Positions 9,769-18,630 of a DNA stretch of 64,000 nucleotides are shown one piece after another. Every line of letters starts with the position of its first letter. Position 1 is the first letter of the stretch. The notes beneath the pieces were generated by a model. That model saw nothing but the letters and a program-made list of their open reading frames with translations. It ran no database searches and was not told the origin of the DNA. This DNA is from DASSUW01 sp963730535 (GTDB lineage Bacteria; Actinomycetota; Thermoleophilia; Solirubrobacterales; Solirubrobacteraceae), in the NCBI GenBank assembly GCA_963730535.1, contig CAVSRU010000012.1, positions 124,001 to 188,000 on the forward strand. The letters are read 5' to 3'. Both the position numbers and the translations under genes were made by a program.

Positions 9769-10854
9769 TTGGTGACCATCGCTGAGGTCGCAAAGCAGGC
9801 CGGAGTTGGCGTCGCAACCGTCTCCCGAGTCCTGAACGGCTCCCCTGCCGTTCGCGACGAGACGCGGCGGCGCGTGCTCGACTCGATCGAGGAGCTCGGC
9901 TACGCGCCGAACGCGGCCGCCCGGGCGCTGTCGACCGGGCGCAGCCTCGCCGTCGCCGTCGTCGCGCCCTTCTTCACGCGCCCGTCGGTCATGGAGCGCC
10001 TGCGCGGCGTCTCCCATGTCCTCGCGGGCGCCGGGTACCAGCTCGTGCTGTTCGACGTGGAGCGGCCGGGCGAGGCGCCGGACTACTTCCGGCGCCTCTC
10101 GGCGGGCGGCGGGCTCGACGCCCTGCTGTCGATCTCGCTGTGCCCGGCGGACGACGACCTCGAGCGGTTCGCCGAGGAGGGCGTCCCCGTCGTCCTCGTC
10201 GACCATCCCCACAGCTCCGTCCCGTCGGTGCACACCGACGACGTCGCGGGCGGGCGGCTGGCGACGGAGCACCTGCTCGAACTCGGCCACCGGCGGATCG
10301 CGTTCCTCGGCGACTTCGAGCACAACTACGACGGGTTCGTGTCCAGCGCCAGGCGGCGCACCGGCTATGAGGAGGCGCTCGCCGCCGCCGGGGTGGAAGC
10401 CGATCCGGCCCTCCTGCTCCGCGGTCCGCACGGGCGCGAGGCAGCCGCCGCCCTGACACGCGAGGCGCTTGACCGCCCGGATCCGCCGACCGCCGTGTTC
10501 GCGGCCTCCGACACCCAGGCGGTGGGTGCGCTGGAAGCGGCCGAGGCGCTCGGCGCAAGAGTTCCCGGCGACCTGTCGGTCGTCGGTTACGACGACATCG
10601 AGCTGGCCCGCCACGCGGGTCTGACCACCGTCGCGCAACCGCTCGAGGAGAGCGGCGCGAGCGGTGCCGAGATGGTCCTCACCGCCCTCGAGGGCGGGTC
10701 CATCAGCGGCCGTGAGCTGCCGGTGACGCTGGTCGTGCGACACACGACCGCGGCATCCGGTAAGAACCGGGGTCGCGCAGCTCGACACCATCAGGCCTGG
10801 GGCACGGATGGCCCCGGGCAATCGCGCCAAGAAGGCATGAGGGTACGTTCCTGA
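9769..10854 (+). CDS. LacI-family transcriptional regulator
   Basis: 361-residue LacI/GalR repressor. HTH at the extreme N-terminus (VTIAEVAKQAGVGVATVSRV), hinge segment, then the sugar-binding core with GDLSVVGYDDIELARH. Two candidate starts are adjacent: TTG at 9769 and GTG at 9772; a GGAGGAGAGG stretch (9747-9756) lies upstream at rather long spacing. About 30 extra residues follow the conserved C-terminus. It lies 29 bp upstream of the solute-binding protein gene and divergent from a GH13 gene, so it is the natural regulator of the transporter and of the minus-strand glucosidase pair. Confidence 0.92.
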   Translation: MVTIAEVAKQAGVGVATVSRVLNGSPAVRDETRRRVLDSIEELGYAPNAAARALSTGRSLAVAVVAPFFTRPSVMERLRGVSHVLAGAGYQLVLFDVERPGEAPDYFRRLSAGGGLDALLSISLCPADDDLERFAEEGVPVVLVDHPHSSVPSVHTDDVAGGRLATEHLLELGHRRIAFLGDFEHNYDGFVSSARRRTGYEEALAAAGVEADPALLLRGPHGREAAAALTREALDRPDPPTAVFAASDTQAVGALEAAEALGARVPGDLSVVGYDDIELARHAGLTTVAQPLEESGASGAEMVLTALEGGSISGRELPVTLVVRHTTAASGKNRGRAARHHQAWGTDGPGQSRQEGMRVRS

Positions 10855-10883
10855 TCCAACCCACCAGGACTGAGGGGGAGCTC

Positions 10884-12176
10884 GTGTCCAAGAGACTTCT
10901 GTACTTGTTGTGCGCAGCGCTGGCATGCGCTGTGTTGGTCGCCGCGTGCGGCGGCGATGATGATGACGGTGGCGCCAGCGAAGGCGGCACCGCGGACAGC
11001 GGGAAGGTCATCGACCCCAAGTCCATGGATAGCGCCAAGGGCGACGTCACCCTTTGTATGGGCAAGGACACCTCGGGCGACATCACCGAGGCCGTCAAGA
11101 CGTTCAACGCGCAGAGCAACGGCGTGACCGTCAACCTGCTCGAGTTCTCGACCTCGGCCGACGAGCAGCGCACGCAGTTCGTCCAGCGCCAGGAGGCCAA
11201 GCAGGGCGAGTGCGACGTCTTCTCGTCCGACGTGATCTGGACCGCGGAGTTCGCGTCCCAGGGCTGGCTGTACGACATGACGCCGTACGTCGAGAGCCGC
11301 AAGGACGAGATCATCGAGGCCACGCTCGAAACCGTGACCTTCGAGGACAAGATCTGGGGCATGCCGCAGCAGACTGACGCGGCGTTCATGTACTACCGCA
11401 CGGACCAGGTCAAGGAGTTCCCCGCCACCTGGCAGGAGGTCTACAAGGTCGCCGGCGAGAACGACGGCATCGTCTACCAGGGCGCGCCGTACGAGGGCCT
11501 CACCTGCGACTTCCTCGAGCTCGCGTACGCGGCCGGCGGGCAGGTGCTCTCCGACGACGGCAAGACCGCGGTGATCAACTCCCCCGAGAACGTCAAGGCG
11601 CTCCAGCTGATGGTCGACGGTGTCAAGGACGGCGTCGCCGCCAACGGCGTCACGACCTACATGGAGGAGGAGTCCCGGCGCTACTTCGAGGCCGGCAAGG
11701 CGACGTTCATGCGCAACTGGCCGTACGCGTATGCGCTCGGCCAGAAGGCCCCGGCGGTCAAGGGCAAGTTCACCGTCGCTCCGTTCCCGCCCTTCGAGGG
11801 CGGCGGCACGGCCGGCATCCTCGGCGGCCACAACCAGGTCGTCTCCGTGTACTCGGCGAACCCGGGTGGCGCGCTGAAGTGGATCGACTACGTCACCGGC
11901 GAGGAGAACCAGAAGCGTCAGCTCCTGGAGTACTCGCAGTCGTCGACGCTGACGGCCACGTACGACGATCCGGCCATCAAGAAGAAGTACGAGTTCGCGT
12001 CGCAGCTCCGGGACGCCATCTCGCAGGCCAACTCGCGGCCGGTCTCGCCGGTCTACCCGCAGATCTCGCAGGCGATCTACAAGAACGTCAACGAGGCGCT
12101 CGCGGGCCGGGTGTCGGCGGAGGAGGCTCTCAAGACCGCCCAGACCGAGATGCAGAGCGCGCTGGAGACGTTCTGA
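10884..12176 (+). CDS. ABC sugar transporter solute-binding lipoprotein
   Basis: 430-residue extracellular solute-binding protein of the maltose/oligosaccharide class (COG1653 type). Starts at GTG (10884) with AGGGGGAG just upstream. Signal peptide with lipobox LVAAC, so Cys22 is the predicted lipidation site, followed by an Asp/Gly-rich linker. First gene of a binding protein-permease-permease operon; the next gene starts 6 bp after its stop. The flanking GH13 and debranching genes suggest an alpha-glucoside such as maltose, trehalose or maltodextrin. Confidence 0.92.
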   Translation: MSKRLLYLLCAALACAVLVAACGGDDDDGGASEGGTADSGKVIDPKSMDSAKGDVTLCMGKDTSGDITEAVKTFNAQSNGVTVNLLEFSTSADEQRTQFVQRQEAKQGECDVFSSDVIWTAEFASQGWLYDMTPYVESRKDEIIEATLETVTFEDKIWGMPQQTDAAFMYYRTDQVKEFPATWQEVYKVAGENDGIVYQGAPYEGLTCDFLELAYAAGGQVLSDDGKTAVINSPENVKALQLMVDGVKDGVAANGVTTYMEEESRRYFEAGKATFMRNWPYAYALGQKAPAVKGKFTVAPFPPFEGGGTAGILGGHNQVVSVYSANPGGALKWIDYVTGEENQKRQLLEYSQSSTLTATYDDPAIKKKYEFASQLRDAISQANSRPVSPVYPQISQAIYKNVNEALAGRVSAEEALKTAQTEMQSALETF

Positions 12177-12182
12177 TCGATC

Positions 12183-13109
12183 ATGGCTGACGCGGCTTCA
12201 GTACAAGCCGGCACGCAGGTGCGGCGCTCCCGGGGAGTCCCGGAGCGCCGCCTGGCGTGGCTGATGACAGCACCCTCGATGGTGCTGATCGCGCTCGTCG
12301 CGGTGTACCCGATCCTGTACGCGATCTGGCTCTCGCTGCACGAGTACAGCCTCATCGAGGAAGGGCTCTCCCGCTGGGCGTCGCCCGCGGGGCTGGGCAA
12401 CTACATCGACGCGTTCAAGGAGCCGGAGTTCCGCAAGTCCATATACGTCACGCTGATCTACAGCGTCACGTCGGTGGCGCTCGAGACGGTGATCGGCCTA
12501 GTGATGGCCCTCATCATGGCCACCGCCTTCAAGGGCCAGGGCCTGCTGCGCACCGTGGTGCTGGTGCCGTGGGCCGTCCTAACCGTGGTCACGGCGATCA
12601 TGTGGAAGTCGATCGTCGACCCGAACCTCGGGTTCGTCAACCAGATCCTGGGAACCAACACCGTGTGGCTGGGAGAGGAGCCGCAGGCCCTGATCGTGAT
12701 GATCCTGGCCGACACGTGGAAGACGGCGCCGTTCATGGCTCTGCTCTTGCTCGCCGGCCTCCAGGTCATTCCGGGCGAGATCTACGAGGCCGCCAAGGTC
12801 GACGGTGCGACGACGTGGCAGCGATTCCGGCGGATCACGTTGCCGCTGCTGATGCCGGCCCTGCTCGTCGCGCTGATCTTCCGCACGCTCGACGCGCTAC
12901 GGGCGTTCGACCTGCCGAAGGTGCTCACCAACGGCGCGAACGGCACCACGACCATGTCGCTGATCGCGCAGCGAACATTCCAAGAAAACCGCCTCTACGG
13001 TGAGGGTGCGGCGTACTCGATCATCACGTTCATCCTCGTGATGGCCGTCTCGTTCGCCTACATCCGCTTCGTGGGCGGCAACCTCCGCGGCATGACCGAG
13101 GACCGATAG
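12183..13109 (+). CDS. ABC sugar transporter permease, MalF-type
   Basis: 308-residue inner-membrane permease with about six transmembrane segments. The EAA loop that docks to the ATPase is clear: EAAKVDGATTWQRFRRITLP. A cytoplasmic N-terminal tail of about 25 residues precedes the first helix. It sits 6 bp after the binding protein gene and 2 bp before the second permease gene. No ATP-binding subunit is encoded nearby, so a shared MsmK/UgpC-type ATPase elsewhere in the genome is expected. Confidence 0.93.
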   Translation: MADAASVQAGTQVRRSRGVPERRLAWLMTAPSMVLIALVAVYPILYAIWLSLHEYSLIEEGLSRWASPAGLGNYIDAFKEPEFRKSIYVTLIYSVTSVALETVIGLVMALIMATAFKGQGLLRTVVLVPWAVLTVVTAIMWKSIVDPNLGFVNQILGTNTVWLGEEPQALIVMILADTWKTAPFMALLLLAGLQVIPGEIYEAAKVDGATTWQRFRRITLPLLMPALLVALIFRTLDALRAFDLPKVLTNGANGTTTMSLIAQRTFQENRLYGEGAAYSIITFILVMAVSFAYIRFVGGNLRGMTEDR

Positions 13110-13111
13110 CC

Positions 13112-13999
13112 ATGGGAGCCGCAACCGCAACCGCCGGCGCGACGACCGACGTCGCCGTCAAGAAGAAGGGCCCGAAGGCGCCGGGACCGCCGTGGTGGAT
13201 CTACGTCGCCGCGGCAGGCGTGGTGATCTTCTGCCTCCTCCCGTTCTACTGGCTCGTCAACATCTCGCTCAAGTCGGGTCCGGACCTCTCGTCGGCGGAC
13301 ATCTTCCCGCCCAACCCGACGATGGAGAACTACAAGTCGATCTTCGAGAACGACGACTTCGTGCGGTCGCTGGCCAACAGCGCCATCGTGAGCCTCACGA
13401 CCACGTTCCTGGGTGTCATCGTCGGCGCGTTCGCCGCGTACGCGCTGGCCCGCCTGAAGATGAACTTCAAGTTCATCCTGCTGGGCATCGTGCTCTCGAT
13501 CTCGACGTTCCCGCAGATCGCAATCGCCGCGCCGCTGTTCCGCCTGTGGACGGACATCGGCCTCTACAACACGCTGATCGGTCTGGTCATCCCGTACCTG
13601 ACCTTCGCGCTTCCGCTCTCGATCTACATCCTGGTGTCGTTCTTCCGCGAGATCCCCAGGGACCTCGAGGAAGCGGCGCTGGTGGACGGGGCGACGAACT
13701 TCCAGGCCTTCCGCAAGGTGATCGTCCCACTCGCGGCCCCCGGGCTCGCGACGACGGCGATCCTCGCGTTCATCGCCGCCTGGAACGAGTTCCTGCTGGC
13801 CGTCACCCTCACCTCCTCGCGTGCAGCGAGGACGACACCGGTGGCGATCTCGCAGTTCACGGGCTCCTCGCAGTTCGAGATCCCGCTGGGCACCCAGTCG
13901 GCAGCGTCGGTCGTCATCTCGATCCCGCTGATCGTGCTGGTCCTGCTGTTCCAGAAGCGCATCGTGGCCGGCCTGACGGCGGGAGCCGTCAAGGGCTGA
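13112..13999 (+). CDS. ABC sugar transporter permease, MalG-type
   Basis: 295-residue permease, six predicted helices, with the EAA motif EEAALVDGATNFQAFRKVIV. Partner of the MalF-type permease immediately upstream. Its TGA stop (13997-13999) is overlapped by the likely CTG start of the amidase gene, so the amidase is translated as part of the same transcript. Confidence 0.93.
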   Translation: MGAATATAGATTDVAVKKKGPKAPGPPWWIYVAAAGVVIFCLLPFYWLVNISLKSGPDLSSADIFPPNPTMENYKSIFENDDFVRSLANSAIVSLTTTFLGVIVGAFAAYALARLKMNFKFILLGIVLSISTFPQIAIAAPLFRLWTDIGLYNTLIGLVIPYLTFALPLSIYILVSFFREIPRDLEEAALVDGATNFQAFRKVIVPLAAPGLATTAILAFIAAWNEFLLAVTLTSSRAARTTPVAISQFTGSSQFEIPLGTQSAASVVISIPLIVLVLLFQKRIVAGLTAGAVKG

Positions 14000-15312
14000 G
14001 CCTCCCGGACCTCACCGGGCGGCCGGCCTTCGAGCTGGCCGCCCTGGTCCGGGACCGCGAGGTCTCGGCCGTGGAGGTCGTGACGGCGCACCTGCGCCGC
14101 ATCGAGGCGGTCGACGGCGCGGTCAACGCCGTCGTCCAGGTCGACGGCGAGCGGGCGCTCGCCTGCGCGGCCGAGGCGGGCGCCGCGCTCGCCCGCGGCG
14201 AGTCGGGAGGCCCGTTGCACGGCGTGCCGTTCACCGCCAAGGACAACCTGTCGGCGGCGGGGGTGGAGATGGCGATCGGCGCGCCGGAGCGGGTCGGCGT
14301 GGTGCCCGACCGCGACGCGACGGCGGTGGCGCGGCTGCGCGACGCCGGCGGGATCCTGCTCGGGAAGACCAACTGCCCGGTCTACGGCGGCGGCATCGAA
14401 ACCGACAACGAGGTCTACGGGCGCACGAACAACCCGTGGGACCTCGAGCGCACGCCGGGCGGCAGCAGCGGTGGCGAGGCGGCCGCGATCGCGGCGGGCT
14501 GCTCTCCATGCGGCGTGGGAACGGACTCGGGCGCCAGCGTGCGCCTTCCCGCCCACTTCTGCGGGCTGGCGTCGATCAAGCCGACCTCGGGCCGCGTGCC
14601 GGTCACCGGCGTCCTCGACGACCTCGGGCAGATCGGCGCGCTCGGCGACCCCCGCACGCAGGTCGGGCCGCTGGCCCGCACGGTCGCCGACGTCGCGCTG
14701 CTCCTCGGCGTGCTCACCGGGCCGGACGGGCGTGACGGCGGCACGCCGCCGGTGCCGCTCGGCGACCCCGCGGCGGTCGAGCTGCGCGGCCTGCAGGTCG
14801 CCGCTTCGGCGGAGAACGGCCTCGCGTCCCCCACCGCCGAGACGGTGGAGATGGTCGCGCGCGCCGCAGACGCGCTGCGCGAGGCGGGCGCCGCGGTGTC
14901 CGACGCCCGCCACCCCGGCGGCGGCCACGAGCTGACGATCGAGGTCTGGCGCTCGTACGGCGAGGGCATGTGCGCCGAGGAGCTGTACGGGATCCTGCGC
15001 CGCTGGGACGCGTTCCGCAGCGACATGCTGGCCTGGGGCGAGCGGTTCGACGTCATCGTCTGCCCGGTGTTCGCGGGACCGGCTCCGCGCCACGGCGAGA
15101 CCGCGGTGCCGGGCGAGCTCGATCCCACGAGCTACACGACGCCGTCGAGCCTCACCGGCTGGCCGTCGGCCACGGTGCGCGGCGGCACCTCACCGGAGGG
15201 CCTGCCGCTCGACGTGCAGGTGATCGCCAAGCCGTGGCGCGACGACGTCGCGCTGGCGGTCGCGCTCGAGCTCGAGCGTACGCTCGGCGGCTGGCGCCCG
15301 CCGCCGCTCTAG
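13996..15312 (+). CDS. Amidase (amidase-signature family), probable CTG start
   Basis: 438-residue amidase-signature hydrolase. The Ser-cisSer-Lys machinery is visible: K82 in FTAKDNL, the GGSSGGEAA loop at 155-163, and Ser181 in DSGASVRLPA. The N-terminal block found in the family (PDLTGRPAFELAALVRDREV) lies upstream of the first in-frame GTG (14071), and no ATG, GTG or TTG precedes it in frame after the permease gene. CTG at 13996 overlapping the permease stop as CTGA is therefore proposed. Substrate unknown: members act on indoleacetamide, nicotinamide, peptide amides or Glu-tRNA(Gln), and there is no GatB or GatC here. Confidence 0.82.
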   Translation: MSLPDLTGRPAFELAALVRDREVSAVEVVTAHLRRIEAVDGAVNAVVQVDGERALACAAEAGAALARGESGGPLHGVPFTAKDNLSAAGVEMAIGAPERVGVVPDRDATAVARLRDAGGILLGKTNCPVYGGGIETDNEVYGRTNNPWDLERTPGGSSGGEAAAIAAGCSPCGVGTDSGASVRLPAHFCGLASIKPTSGRVPVTGVLDDLGQIGALGDPRTQVGPLARTVADVALLLGVLTGPDGRDGGTPPVPLGDPAAVELRGLQVAASAENGLASPTAETVEMVARAADALREAGAAVSDARHPGGGHELTIEVWRSYGEGMCAEELYGILRRWDAFRSDMLAWGERFDVIVCPVFAGPAPRHGETAVPGELDPTSYTTPSSLTGWPSATVRGGTSPEGLPLDVQVIAKPWRDDVALAVALELERTLGGWRPPPL

Positions 15313-15629
15313 TAGCGGAAGTCGGAGCTCTCGCTGCTGCGACTGCGGTCGCGGTGCTCGCCCCTGCACGGCTTGCCCTTGCGCATGTGCGGCTGGCCGG
15401 CCTCCGAGTACCTCACGTCGAGGCTCTGCTTGGCGGCGGGACGCGCTGGGTCGTCGGACGACTCGCCGCCCGCGGACGCGGCGGCGGCGAACCCGCCCGC
15501 GACGATCGCGGCCGCAACGGCACCGGCCACCCAACGGCGCCGGCGACGCGGCGGCTGCTGCGGCGCGTCGGGGTCGTGGAGGAAGCGGACCTCGACGTCG
15601 TCGAAGCGGTCGGGCTCCATGCCCGCCAT
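15309..15629 (-). CDS. Hypothetical single-pass membrane protein
   Basis: 106 residues from ATG 15629 (or 103 from ATG 15620). Layout: acidic N-terminus (MEPDRFDDVEVRFLHDP), an Arg-rich stop, one hydrophobic segment (WVAGAVAAAIVAGGFAAAA), then a polar, basic C-terminal region outside. I do not recognise a family. Its stop overlaps that of the amidase gene by 4 bp (convergent), and it is divergent from the reductase gene with 40 bp between. Confidence 0.55.
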   Translation of the reverse strand: MAGMEPDRFDDVEVRFLHDPDAPQQPPRRRRRWVAGAVAAAIVAGGFAAAASAGGESSDDPARPAAKQSLDVRYSEAGQPHMRKGKPCRGEHRDRSRSSESSDFRY

Positions 15630-15669
15630 GTTACGCCGATCGCAACAGAGCGCACGTAAACTTGGCGCC

Positions 15670-16995
15670 GTGAGCGCAGGCCGCCGCAGGATCGTCGGCT
15701 GGGTCCTGGTGCTGCTCGCCGCCGCCAACGCGGCGATCGTGGTCTCGCTGTGGGGGCCCGGCGGAGTCCGCGACATCCACGACGCCGGCAGCCTGCTCAC
15801 CGGACTGGGCCGGGTGACGGGGCTCCTGGGCGCCTATGTCGTGCTCCTCCAGCTGCTGCTGCTCGCCCGCCTGCCGGTGCTGGACCGCCTCGTCGGGTTC
15901 GACCGGCTCGTCGCCTGGCACCGGGTCGGCGGCTTCACGGTCGTCGGGCTGCTCGGCTCGCACGCCGTGCTGATCACCGCCGGGTACACGCTCGGCGACC
16001 GGATCTCGCTGCCGGACGAGATCGGACGGCTCGTCACCGGCTATCCCGGCGTCATCACGGCCGCCGCCGGGCTCGCGCTGCTCATCGGCGTCGCGGTCAC
16101 CTCGGCGGTCGCCGCGCGGCGCCGGCTGCGGTACGAGACCTGGTACTTCATCCATCTCTACGCCTACCTCGGGGTGGCGCTGGCGTTCAGCCACCAGCTC
16201 GCCACGGGCAGCGACTTCGTGGGCGAGCCCGCCGCCCGCGCGTACTGGTACGCGCTGTACGCGCTCACCCTCGTCACGCTCGTCGTCTTCCGGCTCGGCG
16301 TCCCGCTCGCCCGCACGGCGCGCCACCGCCTGCGGGTCGCCCGGGTCGTCGAGGAGGCGCCCGGCGTGGTCTCGATCGAGATCGGCGGCGTGCGACTCGA
16401 GCGCCTGCGGGCCCGCACCGGGCAGTTCTTCACCTGGCGCTTCCTCACCCGCGACCGGTGGTGGGAGGCGCACCCGTTCTCGCTCTCGGCGGCGCCCGAC
16501 GGGCGGCGGCTGCGCATCACGGTCAAGGGCGTCGGCGACTACACCGACGGCCTGCGGGCCATCCCTCCCGGCACGCCGGTGATCGCCGAGGGGCCGTTCG
16601 GCTCCTTCACCACGGCCACCCGGCGGCGCCCGCGGGTGGCGCTGATCGCCGGCGGCGTCGGCATCACGCCGATCCGCGCGCTGCTCGAGGACATGCCGGG
16701 TGGCCCGGGCGACATCGCGGTCGTCTACCGCGCGCTGCGGGAGGACGACCTGATCCTGCGCGCCGAGCTCGACGAGCTGGCGAGCCGGCGGGGCGCGGAG
16801 ATCCACTACGTCGTCGGGGACCATCGCGACGGCGACTTCCTGTCCGCCGAGCACCTTCTGCGGCTGGTCCCCGACATCGCCGCGCGCGACGTGTACGTGT
16901 GCGGGCCGCCGGCCATGACCGAGGCGACGCGGGCGAGCCTCGGGCGCTCGGGCGTGCCGGGCCGGCACATCTTCACGGAGCGGTTCGCGTTCTGA
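15670..16995 (+). CDS. Membrane flavocytochrome: ferric-reductase-like transmembrane domain fused to FAD/NAD(P)-binding reductase
   Basis: 441 residues from GTG 15670. The N-terminal half has about six transmembrane helices with histidines suited to bis-haem ligation (AWHRVGG, GSHAVLI, FIHLYAY, FSHQLATG). The C-terminal half is a ferredoxin-NADP reductase-type module with the FAD motif HPFSLSA, the NAD(P) loop GGVGITPIRALLED and the C-terminal YVCGPPAMTE. Predicted to carry electrons from cytoplasmic NAD(P)H across the membrane. It overlaps the FMN-binding protein gene by one base, and ApbE follows, so the outside acceptor is probably the covalently flavinylated partner. Confidence 0.88.
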   Translation: MSAGRRRIVGWVLVLLAAANAAIVVSLWGPGGVRDIHDAGSLLTGLGRVTGLLGAYVVLLQLLLLARLPVLDRLVGFDRLVAWHRVGGFTVVGLLGSHAVLITAGYTLGDRISLPDEIGRLVTGYPGVITAAAGLALLIGVAVTSAVAARRRLRYETWYFIHLYAYLGVALAFSHQLATGSDFVGEPAARAYWYALYALTLVTLVVFRLGVPLARTARHRLRVARVVEEAPGVVSIEIGGVRLERLRARTGQFFTWRFLTRDRWWEAHPFSLSAAPDGRRLRITVKGVGDYTDGLRAIPPGTPVIAEGPFGSFTTATRRRPRVALIAGGVGITPIRALLEDMPGGPGDIAVVYRALREDDLILRAELDELASRRGAEIHYVVGDHRDGDFLSAEHLLRLVPDIAARDVYVCGPPAMTEATRASLGRSGVPGRHIFTERFAF

Positions 16996-17438
16996 TGCGC
17001 CGCGCGCTCGCCGCCCTCGTCGTGACCGTCGTGGCCGTCGTGCTGCTGGCCGGGTTCGACACCGAGCCCCCGGTGACGCTCAACCCCAACTCGGCCCTGC
17101 GCCCGATCGCCACCCCGCGGGCGATCGAGCGTCCGAGCGCCACCCCGGCGCCGCCCGGCTCGAACACCGGCACCGGCCCGGTCGTGGCGACGCCGTTCTC
17201 GGTCATCCAGGTGCGCGCCACGCTCACCGACGGCCGGCTGACGGGGGTCGAGACGATCGCGCTGAGCGGCGACGGCCCGCACACCGAGGCGCTCAACGCC
17301 CGAGCGGAACCGATCCTGCGCGAGGAGGCGCTGCGGGCGGGCAGCGCAGACATCGACGTCGTGTCGGGGGCGACGTCGACGAGCGAGAGCTGGATCGAGT
17401 CGCTGCGGGCGGCGATCCGGGCGGCGCGCCGTGGCTGA
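16995..17438 (+). CDS. FMN-binding domain protein, extracytoplasmic
   Basis: 147 residues. An N-terminal signal/anchor (MRRALAALVVTVVAVVLLAG) leads into a Pro/Thr-rich linker and a C-terminal FMN_bind domain. The motif VVSGATSTSESW matches the site where ApbE attaches FMN through a phosphoester to Thr, so the Thr of SGAT is the predicted flavinylation residue. The start ATG shares a base with the stop of the reductase gene (TGATG). Role inferred: extracytoplasmic one-electron carrier receiving electrons from the membrane reductase. Confidence 0.88.
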   Translation: MRRALAALVVTVVAVVLLAGFDTEPPVTLNPNSALRPIATPRAIERPSATPAPPGSNTGTGPVVATPFSVIQVRATLTDGRLTGVETIALSGDGPHTEALNARAEPILREEALRAGSADIDVVSGATSTSESWIESLRAAIRAARRG

Positions 17439-17585
17439 GTGGCCCCCGCCACAGGTCCCGGCGCGTTTGGTCGGGCGTCTCGCCGTCCGCGGCGGCGTCC
17501 TCGGACATTCACGTGCCAGAGGCACGCATCGTGTCCTGCGTCCTTGCCACGAACGACGATCCGCACGCCAAACACACCGCGACCT

Positions 17586-18344
17586 ATGACGGAGACCACT
17601 CGGGCGCGGATCATGGGGATGCCGGTCACGGTCTCGGGCGTGGACCCGGGCGCCGCCGCCGAGGTGTTCGCATGGCTGCGGCGCGTTGACGGGCTGTTCA
17701 GCACCTACCGGCCGGACAGCGAGGTCTGCCGGCTCGATCGGGGCGAGCTGGACGCCGGCGACGCCGACCCCCTGGTGCGCGAGGTGCTCGAGCGCTGCGA
17801 GCGGCTGCGGGTCGAGACCGGCGGCTACTTCGACGCCAGGGCGAGCGGCCGGCTCGACCCCTCCGGCCTCGTGAAGGGCTGGGCGGTCGACCGCGCGGCC
17901 GCGCTCCTCGACGCCACGGGCGCACCCCGCTTCTGCGTGAGCGCCGGCGGCGACCTGGTGGCCCGCGGCGGCCCGTGGCGGGTGGGCGTGCGCCATCCGC
18001 GCCGGCGCCGCCGCCTGGCCGCCGCCCTCACGGTGACGGACGCGGCGGTCGCCACGTCCGGTGCGTACGAGCGCGGCCCCCACGTCCTCGATCCGCACAC
18101 CCGGCGCCCCGCCCGCGGCGCCCGCTCGGTGACCGTCGTCGGCCCCGACCTCGGGACCGCTGACGCGTACGCCACCGCCGCGTTCGCGATGGGCGCCGCC
18201 GGCCCCGCGTGGACCGCAGGGCTCGACGGCTACGAGGCGATGACCGTGATCGGCGCGCGGGTGCTCTCCACCCCGGGGTTCGCACGCCTGTGCGGCGGCT
18301 CCGTCAGCGCAAGCTTCCACCGGTCGCCAGCGTGGCGACCGTGA
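17586..18344 (+). CDS. apbE: FAD:protein FMN transferase (ApbE family)
   Basis: 252-residue ApbE-type transferase that moves FMN from FAD to Thr in target proteins. Recognised from LDPSGLVKGWAVDRA, VSAGGDLV, VATSGAYERG and HVLDPHTRRPA, with the Mg-binding TADAYATAAF region near the C-terminus. ATG 17586 is chosen because family similarity starts there; a GTG at 17439 directly after the previous stop would add a 49-residue Arg-rich tail unlike the family. The protein is short and shows no signal peptide, unlike many Gram-negative ApbE proteins. The upstream gene encodes its likely substrate. The 147-bp gap holds two small hairpins (GTGGC/GCCAC at 17439, CGTGCC/GGCACG at 17512). Confidence 0.9.
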   Translation: MTETTRARIMGMPVTVSGVDPGAAAEVFAWLRRVDGLFSTYRPDSEVCRLDRGELDAGDADPLVREVLERCERLRVETGGYFDARASGRLDPSGLVKGWAVDRAAALLDATGAPRFCVSAGGDLVARGGPWRVGVRHPRRRRRLAAALTVTDAAVATSGAYERGPHVLDPHTRRPARGARSVTVVGPDLGTADAYATAAFAMGAAGPAWTAGLDGYEAMTVIGARVLSTPGFARLCGGSVSASFHRSPAWRP

Positions 18345-18384
18345 CGGGCTGGCCCAGCGCCTCGAGGGTCTACCCTCGACGAGG

Positions 18385-18624
18385 ATGTCCACGACGCTCG
18401 TCGCCGCCCTGCTCGCCGGCGTAGGCCTGGCCGCCGTGCTGGCCGTGTCGTATGCCTTCTACCTCGTCGGGCGCGCCGAGGACCGCGACCGGGAGCGCGC
18501 CGTGCCGTCCGCCGCCCCGGAGCCGGAGCGCCCGCCTCACCGGACCCCGGAGCACGAGGAGCCCGACCACCGCCTGGCACGCGACCGGCGGCGGCCGCTC
18601 CCTCCCCGCCGCCCCGAGCGGTAG
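18385..18624 (+). CDS. Small single-pass membrane protein
   Basis: 79 residues: one N-terminal transmembrane helix (LVAALLAGVGLAAVLAVSYA) followed by a charged, Pro/Arg/Glu-rich tail. GACGAGG lies directly before the ATG. It ends 6 bp before the convergent transglycosylase gene. No family recognised. It could be a minor partner of the preceding flavoprotein module, but only proximity suggests this. Confidence 0.5.
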   Translation: MSTTLVAALLAGVGLAAVLAVSYAFYLVGRAEDRDRERAVPSAAPEPERPPHRTPEHEEPDHRLARDRRRPLPPRRPER

Positions 18625-18630
18625 GGCCCG

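Noticed and set aside
13996..15312. GatA subunit of Glu-tRNA(Gln) amidotransferase
   Set aside because: Amidase-signature motifs are shared, but gatB and gatC are absent and the gene is attached to a sugar permease operon, so a general amidase is the safer call.
17439..17585. GTG at 17439 as start of apbE, giving a 49-residue extension
   Set aside because: Extension is Arg/Pro-rich and unlike ApbE N-termini or a signal peptide; family similarity begins at ATG 17586.
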